Source: JBFISM01 sp041608535 (GTDB lineage Bacteria; Actinomycetota; Acidimicrobiia; Spongiisociales; UBA5794). Taken from it: a stretch of 43,445 nt of DNA. Where the stretch lies: contig JBFISM010000013.1 of assembly GCA_041608535.1 (NCBI GenBank), positions 1-43,445 of the forward strand, in the 5' to 3' direction. The notes beneath the pieces are model-generated. The model was not told where the DNA came from. It saw nothing but the letters and a program-made list of their open reading frames with translations, and ran no database searches. Below are positions 34,165 through 42,028 of the stretch, piece after piece (position 1 is the first letter of the stretch; the number at the start of each line of letters is the position of its first letter). Made by a program: the position numbers and the translations under genes.

Positions 34165-34962
34165 TCAGGCAGTCGTCGCCTCGTGGTGCGCCAGCTTGCG
34201 CGTCACCGTGATGAACCCCGTATGTCCCACCATCCTGTGGCTGGGACGGACCGAGCGTCCCTCGATCGACCAACCTCGATGCAGCACCTCGAAGGTCTCG
34301 GTGTCGAAGAACGCTCCGCTCGAACCGAGCGCATCACGTACGGTCTGGACCTGCGGAACCGTCGGCAGGTAGCAGCAGAAGACACCGCCATCGGTCAGGT
34401 GCAGTGCCGCCGGTTCCACTGCATGCCACGGCTCGGGAATGTCCAGAACGATGCGGTCGGGACAGATCTCCGCAACTGCATCTTCCACCTCGCCGACCCG
34501 CAGCTCGAGGTTCCCCGGCACCTCGCCGAAGAACCCGGCGATCAGCTTGCGAGCCTTGGATGCGTGGTCGGAGCGCCGTTCGTAGCTCACCACGCGACCG
34601 GTGGCTCCTACCGCCCGGCTGAGCGCCATGGCCAGCGCACCCGATCCGGTTCCGGCTTCGAGCACGACCTGGCCGGGTGCGATGTCGGCCCAGACGAGGA
34701 TCGCCCCGGTGTCCTTGGGATACACCACGGTGGCACCCCGCGCCATTTTGAGGGCATAGTCGGCGAGACGAGGGCGCAACGCCACGAGACGTGCGCCGAG
34801 CGTCGACTCGAGCTGGACTCCGTCGGGAGCGCCGATGATGGCGTCGTGGGAGAGCTGTCCCCGGTGGTACTGGAAGTCCTTGCCTGGTACCAGCTCGATG
34901 AGATACCGCCGGCCCTTCGAATCGAAGAGCAGACACGGGTCGCCCGCCGCAAACACAGCCAT
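34165..34962 (-). CDS. trmI: tRNA (adenine-58-N1)-methyltransferase TrmI
   Basis: TrmI forms m1A58 in the T-loop of tRNA. The 265-residue protein has an N-terminal beta domain (AAGDPCLLFDSKGRRYLIELVPG) and a Rossmann methyltransferase domain with the SAM loop VLEAGTGSGALAMALSRAVG, the YERRSDHASKARKL segment and DRIVLDIPEPWHAVEPAA. In M. tuberculosis the homologue (Rv2118c) lies near the proteasome genes too. ATG at 34962; a 33-residue ORF ends 10 bases upstream. Confidence 0.95.
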   Translation of the reverse strand: MAVFAAGDPCLLFDSKGRRYLIELVPGKDFQYHRGQLSHDAIIGAPDGVQLESTLGARLVALRPRLADYALKMARGATVVYPKDTGAILVWADIAPGQVVLEAGTGSGALAMALSRAVGATGRVVSYERRSDHASKARKLIAGFFGEVPGNLELRVGEVEDAVAEICPDRIVLDIPEPWHAVEPAALHLTDGGVFCCYLPTVPQVQTVRDALGSSGAFFDTETFEVLHRGWSIEGRSVRPSHRMVGHTGFITVTRKLAHHEATTA

Positions 34963-34972
34963 GACGGTGCGG

Positions 34973-35074
34973 TCAGGTCAGAGTCGGGGCCACGGCAGCG
35001 AGCAGCGTGAGCACCATCCCGATGACGACGACCCACGCCAGTATCTTCACCATACGATCACGGTTGCGAAACAC
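34973..35074 (-). CDS. Small single-span membrane protein, 33 residues
   Basis: A GTG at 35074 opens a 34-codon frame (MFRNRDRMVKILAWVVV, then IGMVLTLLAAVAPTLT). A basic N-terminus precedes one hydrophobic helix (about 10-29). The start comes one base after the stop of the 77-residue gene and the stop is 10 bases before trmI, which is the spacing of a true operon member. It is shorter than most gene callers accept. Function is unknown. Confidence 0.6.
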   Translation of the reverse strand: MFRNRDRMVKILAWVVVIGMVLTLLAAVAPTLT

Positions 35075-35075
35075 G

Positions 35076-35309
35076 TCAGCCCTCGACCACCCGCTCGTCG
35101 ACGATCGTGTCACCCTGGCGCATCCGGATGCCGATGGCCTGCCCTTCCTTCAATCTCTTGCTGTAGACGAGCTCCCGCCCCCGCTGCGCATTGCGCCGTC
35201 GGAGCCAGGAGATCAGCGAAATCGCGGCACCGAGACTCGCCACTGTCGGCTGGCCGAGACGCACCCCGGCGAAGAGCTTGCGAAACGCATAGGTGGCGAG
35301 CCGGTTCAT
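35076..35309 (-). CDS. Hypothetical protein, 77 residues
   Basis: A basic protein starting MNRLATYAFRKLFAGVRLG. Residues 20-37 (PTVASLGAAISLISWLRR) are moderately hydrophobic, and the C-terminal half (LKEGQAIGIRMRQGDTIVDERVVEG) looks like a small beta-rich domain. I do not recognise the family. ATG start overlaps the preceding 64-residue gene by four bases. Confidence 0.65.
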   Translation of the reverse strand: MNRLATYAFRKLFAGVRLGQPTVASLGAAISLISWLRRRNAQRGRELVYSKRLKEGQAIGIRMRQGDTIVDERVVEG

Positions 35310-35500
35310 CGCAGGCGGAACACCTCCACCCTCGCTCCGCTGGTGGCGCGACGTTTGCCGAGCAAGAAGGCGAGGATGATCACGATGACGACACCGATGG
35401 CCACCGCCGTCGTCGTGACCTGGAGCTGCGCCTTCGACTCGTCCACAACGGCTTCGATCTCGCGGAGCTTGCCTTCGAGATCACTACGGTCAACAGCCAT
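35306..35500 (-). CDS. Small membrane protein, 64 residues
   Basis: It starts MAVDRSDLEGKLREIEAVVDESK, an amphipathic helix, followed by a hydrophobic span (about 32-47, VAIGVVIVIILAFLLG) and a basic tail KRRATSGARVEVFRLR. The basic side suggests an N-out/C-in topology. The ATG follows the stop of the 103-residue gene by one base and its end overlaps the next gene by ATGA, so it belongs to the same transcript. Function is unknown. Confidence 0.7.
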   Translation of the reverse strand: MAVDRSDLEGKLREIEAVVDESKAQLQVTTTAVAIGVVIVIILAFLLGKRRATSGARVEVFRLR

Positions 35501-35501
35501 G

Positions 35502-35813
35502 TCAGATTCTCCCTGATGTGCGACGAGTGGTCAGCGCGATGATCACGAACACGACGACGGCCAGGAGAAGAGCACCGAGAACGTACCCGACGGCCGTCCA
35601 CACCTCGCTGTCCGGTAGAGCGTCTCTGAGGAGCCGCACCCCTGCAATCGAGATGAAGAGCGACCCGAGCGCAAAGGCCACAGCCCCACCTACCGCGAAC
35701 CCGGCGTATCGGCCCAGCGTCTTGGCGGGATCGAGCGTCTCCTGCCGTAGATAGCTCTTCGACAGATCGATGAATTCGCGAACGAGATCGGGCAGCTCGC
35801 GTACGCTCGCCAT
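35502..35813 (-). CDS. Holin-X / DUF1469-like membrane protein
   Basis: A 103-residue protein with an N-terminal amphipathic helix (SVRELPDLVREFIDLSKSYLRQE) and two membrane spans (about 38-60 and 72-96). This layout matches the actinobacterial phage-holin-superfamily-III/DUF1469 group, which is common in chromosomes and is not evidence of a prophage. The ATG at 35813 follows a purine-rich ribosome site (GGAGAG). It begins an apparent operon: this gene, two small genes, the 33-residue ORF and trmI. Confidence 0.75.
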   Translation of the reverse strand: MASVRELPDLVREFIDLSKSYLRQETLDPAKTLGRYAGFAVGGAVAFALGSLFISIAGVRLLRDALPDSEVWTAVGYVLGALLLAVVVFVIIALTTRRTSGRI

Positions 35814-35916
35814 CGCTCTCCTCTCCTCCTCTCCGGCTCGCACATCGGGCTGCGACCGCTGCGAGCTGGGGTGAGGCTACTCGATGGGGATTCGCTGCGG
35901 CAGCGCCGGCGACTTC

Positions 35917-36321
35917 TCACCCACCGCGGTACTCCGCATCCGTGACCTTGCGCCCCATCCACTCGGTGGGTCCCCCACTGGTGATCGAGAGGTGGATCAC
36001 AGCCGTCTCGGCGGACGCTCCGTGCCAGTGGACCTCGCCGGCGGGCACGACCACCGTATCGCCGGCGTCCGCCGTGACCCGATCACCTGCTTCATTGACC
36101 ACCAAGCCCGATCCTTCGACGAAGTAGAGCACCTGACCGGCCACATGGCGGTGCCAGGCAGTGCGCGCCGAGGGGGCGAAGCGAACGCCTAAGACATTCA
36201 GCGCCTCAGGGGTGTCCGGTGGAGCGATCTCACCAAACCAGACCTCCCCGGTGAACCACTCCTCCGGCGCCGGCTCCCACTCCAGGGCTGCGGCGTCGAT
36301 CCGGCGCATCGATCCGCTCAT
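35917..36321 (-). CDS. Cupin domain protein
   Basis: A 134-residue beta-barrel protein. Cupin motif 1 is readable as TAWHRHVAGQVLYFVEGSG (metal-binding His pair and the Gln/Glu position), and motif 2 as AGDTVVVPAGEVHWHGASAE. The sequence fits small carboxymuconolactone-region cupins (quercetinase- or TM1459-like), often of unknown substrate. ATG at 36321 overlaps the stop of the 43-residue membrane protein by four bases (ATGA), which fixes this start over the longer frame. Confidence 0.87.
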   Translation of the reverse strand: MSGSMRRIDAAALEWEPAPEEWFTGEVWFGEIAPPDTPEALNVLGVRFAPSARTAWHRHVAGQVLYFVEGSGLVVNEAGDRVTADAGDTVVVPAGEVHWHGASAETAVIHLSITSGGPTEWMGRKVTDAEYRGG

Positions 36322-36449
36322 CGGATACGCCGCCGTGTTGTCCGACCCGCGCCGCGTCGCGCACGGGCCAGCCATCCGACCGCCAAACCGAGAGCGAACG
36401 ACAGCACCATCCAGACCGCGATCTCACCGGCTACGAAGCTCAATGTCAC
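36318..36449 (-). CDS. Small membrane protein, 43 residues, ArfB-like position
   Basis: A GTG at 36449 opens MTLSFVAGEIAVWMVLSFALG, continuing LAVGWLARARR and an Arg-rich tail. One membrane helix (about 5-28) with a strongly positive C-terminus. The start overlaps the stop of the BON-OmpA gene (GTGA), and its stop overlaps the cupin start (ATGA), so coupling on both sides supports it as real. In M. tuberculosis the small membrane protein ArfB follows the OmpA-like ArfA in the same way; similarity is in size, topology and position only. Confidence 0.68.
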   Translation of the reverse strand: MTLSFVAGEIAVWMVLSFALGLAVGWLARARRGAGRTTRRRIR

Positions 36450-37624
36450 TCATCCAGTGCGATGAACTCGATGCGCCGGTTGCGGGCCCGACCCTCCTCC
36501 GTGTCGTTGTCCGCAATCGGCCGGCTCTCACCGTAGCCGATGACGACGAAGCGACCGGGATCCTCGCCACGGTCCACGAGGTAGGCGAGCACGGCCTCGG
36601 CGCGGCGGGTGCTGAGATCGAGGTTGAACTCGTCGGTGCCCTGAGCATCGGCATGGCCGGCGATCTCGACGGGAACGTTCGGGAACAAACGGAGCGCCTC
36701 GAGAACCTCATCGAGCAGTCCTGCGCCCTCGTCGGTCAGCCTGTCGCTGTTCGTCTCGAATTCGACCACCTTGCCCTCGATCAGCTCATCGAGATTGCTC
36801 TGCAACTCCACGACCTGTTCTCGTGGCGGTGGTGGCGGCGCTTCGGCGAGGGTGAAGCCACTGACGAAGTCGAGCGGGCTGGCGGCGAGAAGATCCTCCA
36901 CCTGACGGGTCAGGTCCGCACGATCCTGCCGTGAGTCGAACTCCGCACTGACCTGGGCGACCCCGGTGTTCGGATTGACCACCATCTCGCCCTCCGGCAC
37001 GGCCTCGGCGGTATCACGCAGCGCAGAGAGCGCAGCCGAGATCCAGGCTGATTCGTCGCCGACGCCTTCGCGGACGACCAGCCGAGAGGTGTCGAGCGTG
37101 TAATCGAGGGCAGTTTCCATGGCACCGATGATGCCGCTACGCGCTCGTTCGCTCGAGACCGTTCCCGCCACCGTCATGGTGCCGTCGCTCCACTGGAACC
37201 GCATGGGATCGGCGGCAACGTCGCCAACTTCGATGGCGCCGACCTTGACACGCAACTCGGCGTCGACGCTGCGCACACCTTCGGTGGGCGCCACGGCACG
37301 CGGGATACTCTCGAGCTGCGTTTCGTCATCGACAAATCCCGACAGCAGCAGATCCCGCCCGCTCGCCTCCACGACGACCCCGTCAACTCCCGCAGCGCGC
37401 AGCCCGGCGCTCACCCGTTCTTCGAGACCCCGCTCGATCTTTGCCGTTCCGAAGAGCACGGCACCGCCGGTGAGCAGCGCTAGTGCGATCGTGGACGCCA
37501 GAAAGAACGCCCAGCGACCGAGAATCGGACCTCCGCCGTCGTCACCCGGGATGAAGCGGGGCGCCGTGTCGCGCGGCTGGGACGATGACAGAGCGCGTAG
37601 ACGACTGCTGGTTTTCTTCGCCAC
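36446..37624 (-). CDS. ArfA-like BON and OmpA domain membrane protein
   Basis: A 392-residue protein: basic N-terminus, one membrane span at about 37-60 (WAFFLASTIALALLTGGAVLFG), BON-type repeats at about 62-260 (EERVSAGLRAAGVDGVVVEASGRDLLLSGFV and two further units) and a peptidoglycan-binding OmpA domain at about 275-392 (VEIAGHADAQGTDEFNLDLSTRRAEAVLAYL, ...GRARNRRIEFIALDE). This is the layout of M. tuberculosis ArfA/OmpATb, which is linked to acid adaptation and ammonia release. The GTG at 37624 has AGGGGA seven bases upstream. Confidence 0.88.
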   Translation of the reverse strand: MAKKTSSRLRALSSSQPRDTAPRFIPGDDGGGPILGRWAFFLASTIALALLTGGAVLFGTAKIERGLEERVSAGLRAAGVDGVVVEASGRDLLLSGFVDDETQLESIPRAVAPTEGVRSVDAELRVKVGAIEVGDVAADPMRFQWSDGTMTVAGTVSSERARSGIIGAMETALDYTLDTSRLVVREGVGDESAWISAALSALRDTAEAVPEGEMVVNPNTGVAQVSAEFDSRQDRADLTRQVEDLLAASPLDFVSGFTLAEAPPPPPREQVVELQSNLDELIEGKVVEFETNSDRLTDEGAGLLDEVLEALRLFPNVPVEIAGHADAQGTDEFNLDLSTRRAEAVLAYLVDRGEDPGRFVVIGYGESRPIADNDTEEGRARNRRIEFIALDE

Positions 37625-37673
37625 GATCTGTTCCCCTGGGTACGAACGTCATCGTACCGATTTCTGGTTGGAA

Positions 37674-38138
37674 TCAGACCCCCACGAGTGCGGCGATCCG
37701 ATCGACGAACACTGTTTGTGCAGGATTGAGAAGCCGGTACGCCTCCTCGGGTGTGCACCATCGCACCTCGTCGATCTCCGGGATCATCACCTTGCGACCG
37801 GTGCGTGGCGGCCACTCGATCTCGATCTCGTTGGAGATCAATTGCTCGGGGTCGAAGTCGCCGGCTCCGGCAAAGCAGTAGACGAGCTTGCCCGACTTCT
37901 GGGTAGCGGTGCCCAGCGAGACGAGATCGTGGGGTGCCGGGTGCGCCGTCTCCTCTTCGAACTCGCGTCGGGCTGCCTTCTCCGGATCCTCTCCTGGATC
38001 GAGCTCACCCTTCACGATGCTCCACCAGCCCTCATGCCGTTTCACGAAGAACGGCCCACCCGGATGCGAGATGAGCACCTCGAAGCCACCGTCGCTGAGC
38101 CGGTACAGCATGACCCCAGCGCTCGGTTTCGGTGGCAT
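37674..38138 (-). CDS. Nudix hydrolase, diadenosine polyphosphate type
   Basis: A 154-residue nudix protein. It starts MPPKPSAGVMLYRLSDGGFEVLISHPGGPFF and has an exact nudix box GELDPGEDPEKAARREFEEETA. The opening SAGVMLYR and the KRHEGWWSIVKGELDPGE segment resemble NTP- or Ap4A-type nudix enzymes. ATG at 38138; the frame continues upstream for 54 codons without protein-like content, and the 180 bases before it show no gene. It lies 50 bases upstream of the ArfA-like gene on the same strand. Confidence 0.9.
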   Translation of the reverse strand: MPPKPSAGVMLYRLSDGGFEVLISHPGGPFFVKRHEGWWSIVKGELDPGEDPEKAARREFEEETAHPAPHDLVSLGTATQKSGKLVYCFAGAGDFDPEQLISNEIEIEWPPRTGRKVMIPEIDEVRWCTPEEAYRLLNPAQTVFVDRIAALVGV

Positions 38139-38318
38139 CGCACCAGTGTGCCACGCCGGCGCTCGGGCGATGAGGCCGGTCAGCCAGTCAGTCTGGCGAC
38201 GTCCGGGTGCAGCGTGCCGTCGTCGGACGCAAGCGAATCGAGCACGAGTTCGGCCCAAAAACACGTGATCGATCACGACGTCTCCCTCCTCCGATTCCAT
38301 CGGCGCCCTCTGATTGCG

Positions 38319-38757
38319 TCAGCCTTCGACCGTGAACGTGATCTCGTCCGTGAGGTCGAGCGCGGTGTGAGTCCCGTCGCCCGCCTGCAGGCAGAGCGTG
38401 TGCTCACCCGGGCTGAGTTCCAGTTGTGCTGCGGTGGCACCGTCGCCGTAGTGAACATGCGCGTCGTCCGCCGGGATCGTCTCTCCGGGGGTCACATGGA
38501 ACGTCGACCATGATGTGCATGTGACCGGCACCCTCGGTGGCACCACCGGCCGCCTCGATCGTCAGGTTGCTCGCCTCCATCTCCACGGACACGGGAGAAG
38601 TGACCGTCGCACCGGCGGCGGGTTCGTCGAAGAAGACGGCGGCAGCCTCGGCTGCGGAGTCATCGTCCCCGCCACATGCCCCGAGGATCAACAAGGCCGC
38701 AGCAACGACGCGGACGATGAACATGGAGTTGAACGGGCGGGGTGACAGCGAACTCAT
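38319..38757 (-). pseudogene. Frameshifted DUF4399 lipoprotein
   Basis: The first part reads from an ATG at 38757 (GAGGAG eight bases upstream): a lipoprotein signal with lipobox LILGAC (SMFIVRVVAAALLILGACGG), then AAVFFDEPAAGATVTSPVSVEME, typical of DUF4399. The frame breaks after GAGHMHIMVDVPC near 38494. The rest of the domain continues in another frame as VTPGETIPADDAHVHYGDGAT and ends ALDLTDEITFTVEG at 38319. A 2-base loss in a TGTG run would explain it. The remaining protein looks undamaged, so the break is recent or an assembly or sequencing error. Confidence 0.8.
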
Positions 38758-38869
38758 GGTCATTGCTCCTCGGGGATGGCGGTCGCTCGACGGCGTACGA
38801 GGGCCAATCCCTTCTCGGATGATGCATCGCTCGAGGGAGGGAGATCGAGTGCTCTGTACCCTCCGCACG

Positions 38870-39262
38870 ATGCATATCCGTCACGGCCGACTCGCCGCTG
38901 TCGTCGACGTCGCCGCCCCAATCGAAGCGGTCTGGGACTTGATCTCCCGATTTCGCAACTGGCCGAGATGGGGTCCGACAGTGCGGGCTGTGCGAGCAGA
39001 TGACGACGAAGTGAGGCCGGGCAGTACAGGGCGGGTACAGACCCCGATCGGGGCGTGGCTGCCGTTCGAGATCACTGCGGTCGTCCCCGGGCACTCGTGG
39101 CACTGGAAGGTGGCGGGGATATCCGCAACGGGCCACAAACTCACCGCAACCGGCGACGGCCACACTCAGGTGGAGTTCACCGTTCCGGTCTGGGCGGCGG
39201 CATATCTCCCCGTGGTCTGGATCGGTCTGCGCCGGCTACGTCGCGTCGCCGAAGCAGCCTGA
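38870..39262 (+). CDS. SRPBCC family protein
   Basis: A 130-residue START/Bet v1-like protein. It opens MHIRHGRLAAVVDVAAPIEAVWDLISRFRNWPRWGPTVRAVR, the classic polyketide-cyclase/dehydrase start, followed by LPFEITAVVPGHSWHWKVAGI. The fold binds hydrophobic ligands; no specific role can be given. The ATG at 38870 was chosen at the start of homology; the open frame upstream overlaps the divergent DUF4399 gene. It is followed 33 bases later by the epimerase gene on the same strand. Confidence 0.87.
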   Translation: MHIRHGRLAAVVDVAAPIEAVWDLISRFRNWPRWGPTVRAVRADDDEVRPGSTGRVQTPIGAWLPFEITAVVPGHSWHWKVAGISATGHKLTATGDGHTQVEFTVPVWAAAYLPVVWIGLRRLRRVAEAA

Positions 39263-39295
39263 CTGCTGCCTGGTTGGTGCGCCTCACACCGTACG

Positions 39296-40288
39296 ATGCT
39301 CACCGTGGAGCGCGTTCTCGTCACCGGAGCGACCGGGTTGATCGGATTCGAACTCGTCCGTGAGCTGAATGCGATGGGTGTCATCCCTCGTGTGCTGGTA
39401 CGACGGCCGCATAGAGCGTCGCTGCTCAACGCTCACGAGGTCGAGCCGATTCAAGGCGATCTGCTCGTCCCAGATTCGCTACAGCGGGCAGTCGCCGGTA
39501 CCGACACAGTGATTCATCTCGGTGGGCGAGCGAGCTTCGAGAGCTACGACCGGCTCCGGGCCACGGTCGTGGAGGGAACCGCTCGACTGGGCGACGCCGC
39601 AGCAGATGCTGGAGTGGAGCACTTTGTGTTCGCCAGCAGCCTCTTCGTACACGGCAGCCGATCACAGCCCATCGATGCCGACACGCCGCCAGACCCCAAG
39701 CTCGGCTACGGCAGAGCCAAGCTGGAGGCGGAGAACGCGCTGGCGGCGATCGCTGCGTCGAGCGGGATGACGATCGCCAATCTCCGTCTGCCCCACGTGT
39801 ATGGGCCACACTCGATCCTGTTCCGGCAAGTGCGCAGCGGGCTCGCCGTCTTCCCTGGCCGGATGGCAAACCGGTGCGGTCAACTGCACGTCGGCGATGC
39901 GGCACGGATCCTCGCCATCGTCGGCGCACGGAGGTGGCAGGGCTCTTCTGCGGTCGCAGACAGCCACATCGTCACGTGGACCGACTTCTTCGACCTGCTC
40001 CACTCGCTGTATCCGTACTTCCGGCTGATACCGCTTCCCCGCTGGCTCGGCTACACCGGCGCTGCAGTGCTCGAACCGTTGCTGTCGCGCCGGCATCGCC
40101 CCACGCTGTACACCAAGGACACCGTGGTCGGTTTCAACCTCGACGTTCCAGTGGCACCCGGACTGGTGTGGGACGACGTCGGTGAGCAGCCCGAGTATCC
40201 GAGCGTGTACGAGGGCATCCCCGCTGTGCTCGACGGTTATGTCCACTACCGATGGCGGCACCCGCTGTTGGATCGTCGGCACGGCTGA
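39296..40288 (+). CDS. NAD-dependent epimerase/dehydratase (extended SDR)
   Basis: A 330-residue extended short-chain dehydrogenase. The dinucleotide loop is VTGATGLIGFEL near residues 9-20. The catalytic set is readable as FVFASSLFVHG (Ser region) and YGRAKLEAE (Tyr-x3-Lys). The C-terminal half has the ANLRLPHVYGP segment typical of sugar epimerases and 3-beta-hydroxysteroid dehydrogenase-like proteins; the substrate is unclear. Its start is ATG at 39296 and it seems co-transcribed with the SRPBCC gene. Confidence 0.9.
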   Translation: MLTVERVLVTGATGLIGFELVRELNAMGVIPRVLVRRPHRASLLNAHEVEPIQGDLLVPDSLQRAVAGTDTVIHLGGRASFESYDRLRATVVEGTARLGDAAADAGVEHFVFASSLFVHGSRSQPIDADTPPDPKLGYGRAKLEAENALAAIAASSGMTIANLRLPHVYGPHSILFRQVRSGLAVFPGRMANRCGQLHVGDAARILAIVGARRWQGSSAVADSHIVTWTDFFDLLHSLYPYFRLIPLPRWLGYTGAAVLEPLLSRRHRPTLYTKDTVVGFNLDVPVAPGLVWDDVGEQPEYPSVYEGIPAVLDGYVHYRWRHPLLDRRHG

Positions 40289-40657
40289 GTCTGCTGACTA
40301 CGGCTCGATCTGTCGAGAAGCCGCCTCCATGCGCGAGGTAGGCCTTGTGGGTGGTCCGGAGAATCCCACGGTCCTGTAGGGGGCGGGGCGGATGCTGGCG
40401 GAGCATGGAAGCGGTGGGTGTTTGGTGCGCGGTCTGCCGGACTCCGCGGCGGGCCGTGCGGCCGGGAGGACGCAAGCGCCTCTTGCTGGCGAAGGGAAAG
40501 GGGCGGCGGCTGAGCCCATTGGTCCAGCCGGCCGGATGATCGGAGGAAGGCTCGTCGAGCGGAGGCGTGCAGAGGGGTCGAGAAACTCGAGAAAATCTCT
40601 GTGGGACAACGGTTTTGGGCCGGTTCTTGTCACACCCTCTTGGCATGATGATGGGTA
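40289..40657. other. 369-bp intergenic region upstream of the HNH gene
   Basis: No convincing gene. It contains a short inverted repeat CTCGA-tctg-TCGAG near its start and G-rich stretches (about 40378-40395 and 40498-40510). A TTGTCA box lies at about 40627, some 30 bases before the HNH start, as a possible -35 element, but no good -10 box follows. Confidence 0.6.
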
Positions 40658-41800
40658 ATGAACACGCTGGCTACAGAGATGGATGTCGCCCTCGATGGGG
40701 TCACCACCGATGCCATCGAGCAGCAGATGCTGACGCTCGAATCGCTCATCGGGAGGGCTCGTGCCACACAGGTGATGCTGTTGCGGGAGATCGATCGCCG
40801 CCAGGTCCCTTTGGCAGACGGATGTGCCAGTGTGAAGGAGTGGGTGACGGGTCGTCTCGACGTGCATCCCGTCACGGGCGGTGAGCTCGCGTTCCTCGCC
40901 AAGTCTTCGACTCGGAATGATGAGATGGCGGCGGGCGAAGTCAGCTTTGACCGGGCCGCTGCCACGGCCCGGCTGCGTGCTGCTGGAGCGGATGAGGCCA
41001 CGATCGAGCGGTCACGGATGGTCGGGGTCCAGCAGATCCGCCGCATCGAGGGCCTGCACCGGCGGCACCAACGACGTGACGAAACCCAAGCGTTCGAAGA
41101 CCGGCACCTGTATCTACAGTTCAGCCTCGACTTCATGTGGGTTCAGCTTCGCGGTGGTCTCCCCGGCGTCGACGGTGAACGGCTCCTCGCCGGTCTCGAC
41201 GAGCGGGCCGATGCGCTCGTGTCAGAACACGACGAGCACCGCCCAGCGTTGCCCCAACGTCGCGCCGATGCGCTGGTGAGTTGGGCCATGGACGAACTCG
41301 ACCGCGATGTGTCCTCCAACGACGATGCGGTTGCAGGCGAGGGGCGTTCCCATCGCATGCACGGGGCGATCTTCATCGACGGCGAGCTCGCCGCCGTCAG
41401 CCGAGGTGAGGCCGGGGCGTCCACCGTCAACGGTCTCCGCATCGGCCCCCACACCCTCGAAGAGATCCTCTGCTCGGGAACCATCGACATCACCCTCATC
41501 GACAACGGAGTGGTGAAGGCAGTGGGCGTCTCGTCGTCGGCGCTACCACCACGAACCAGACGGGACGTGCTCCAACGCGACGGCGGCTGCACCGCCGATG
41601 GCTGCACCAGCCGCTACCGGCTCCAACCCCACCACATCGTGCCCCGATCCCACGGCGGCACCGACGACCCGAAGAACCTCACCACCCTCTGCTGGTTCCA
41701 CCACCACGTCGTGGTCCATCAACGGGGCTACACCATCGACCCGCAATCACCACCGGGCAAACGCCGCTTCACCCCACCCACCCGAGCACCCCCTGAGTGA
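40658..41800 (+). CDS. DUF222 and HNH endonuclease domain protein (13E12-type)
   Basis: A 380-residue protein with an N-terminal DUF222 helical domain (about 5-240, LESLIGRARATQVMLLREIDRR, VSFDRAAATARLR) and a C-terminal HNH domain: CTADGC, then LQPHHIVPRSHGGTDDPKNLTTLCWFHHHVVVH. Such genes occur in many copies in actinobacterial genomes (the 13E12 repeat family of mycobacteria) and behave like mobile or rapidly spreading elements, though their job is unknown. ATG at 40658. It stands alone on the plus strand between the epimerase and the convergent ScyD/E-like gene. Confidence 0.9.
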   Translation: MNTLATEMDVALDGVTTDAIEQQMLTLESLIGRARATQVMLLREIDRRQVPLADGCASVKEWVTGRLDVHPVTGGELAFLAKSSTRNDEMAAGEVSFDRAAATARLRAAGADEATIERSRMVGVQQIRRIEGLHRRHQRRDETQAFEDRHLYLQFSLDFMWVQLRGGLPGVDGERLLAGLDERADALVSEHDEHRPALPQRRADALVSWAMDELDRDVSSNDDAVAGEGRSHRMHGAIFIDGELAAVSRGEAGASTVNGLRIGPHTLEEILCSGTIDITLIDNGVVKAVGVSSSALPPRTRRDVLQRDGGCTADGCTSRYRLQPHHIVPRSHGGTDDPKNLTTLCWFHHHVVVHQRGYTIDPQSPPGKRRFTPPTRAPPE

Positions 41801-41887
41801 CCGAGTTCGGGGAACCACGGCCGGTGTCGCTCGCTCCCCGATGACCACCACCCACCGCGACCTCAACGCACGAGTCACCGTGCACGT

Positions 41888-41923
41888 CAACCCCGCAGTT
41901 CCCGGCGCCCCTCCGCGGGGTTG
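41888..41923. terminator. Possible terminator after the HNH gene
   Basis: A 9-bp stem CAACCCCGC/GCGGGGTTG encloses an 18-base loop in the gap between two convergent genes. No T-tract follows, so it is a candidate on position and stability only. Confidence 0.35.
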
Positions 41924-42028
41924 GCTGCGACGAAACGCCAAGTCATCCCACCGCCGACGATCCGCCACCCGGGCGACATCGGCGCGCGTCCCCAGCCGAC
42001 TGGAAGCCAACCCCTCCCGCAGGGACGT

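Noticed and set aside
35502..35813. Holin-like protein as a sign of a prophage
   Set aside because: No other phage gene is present; chromosomal holin-X/DUF1469 proteins are common in Actinobacteria.
38139..38300. N-terminal extension of the nudix protein
   Set aside because: The extra 54 codons are Arg-rich and unlike the family; homology begins at the ATG at 38138.
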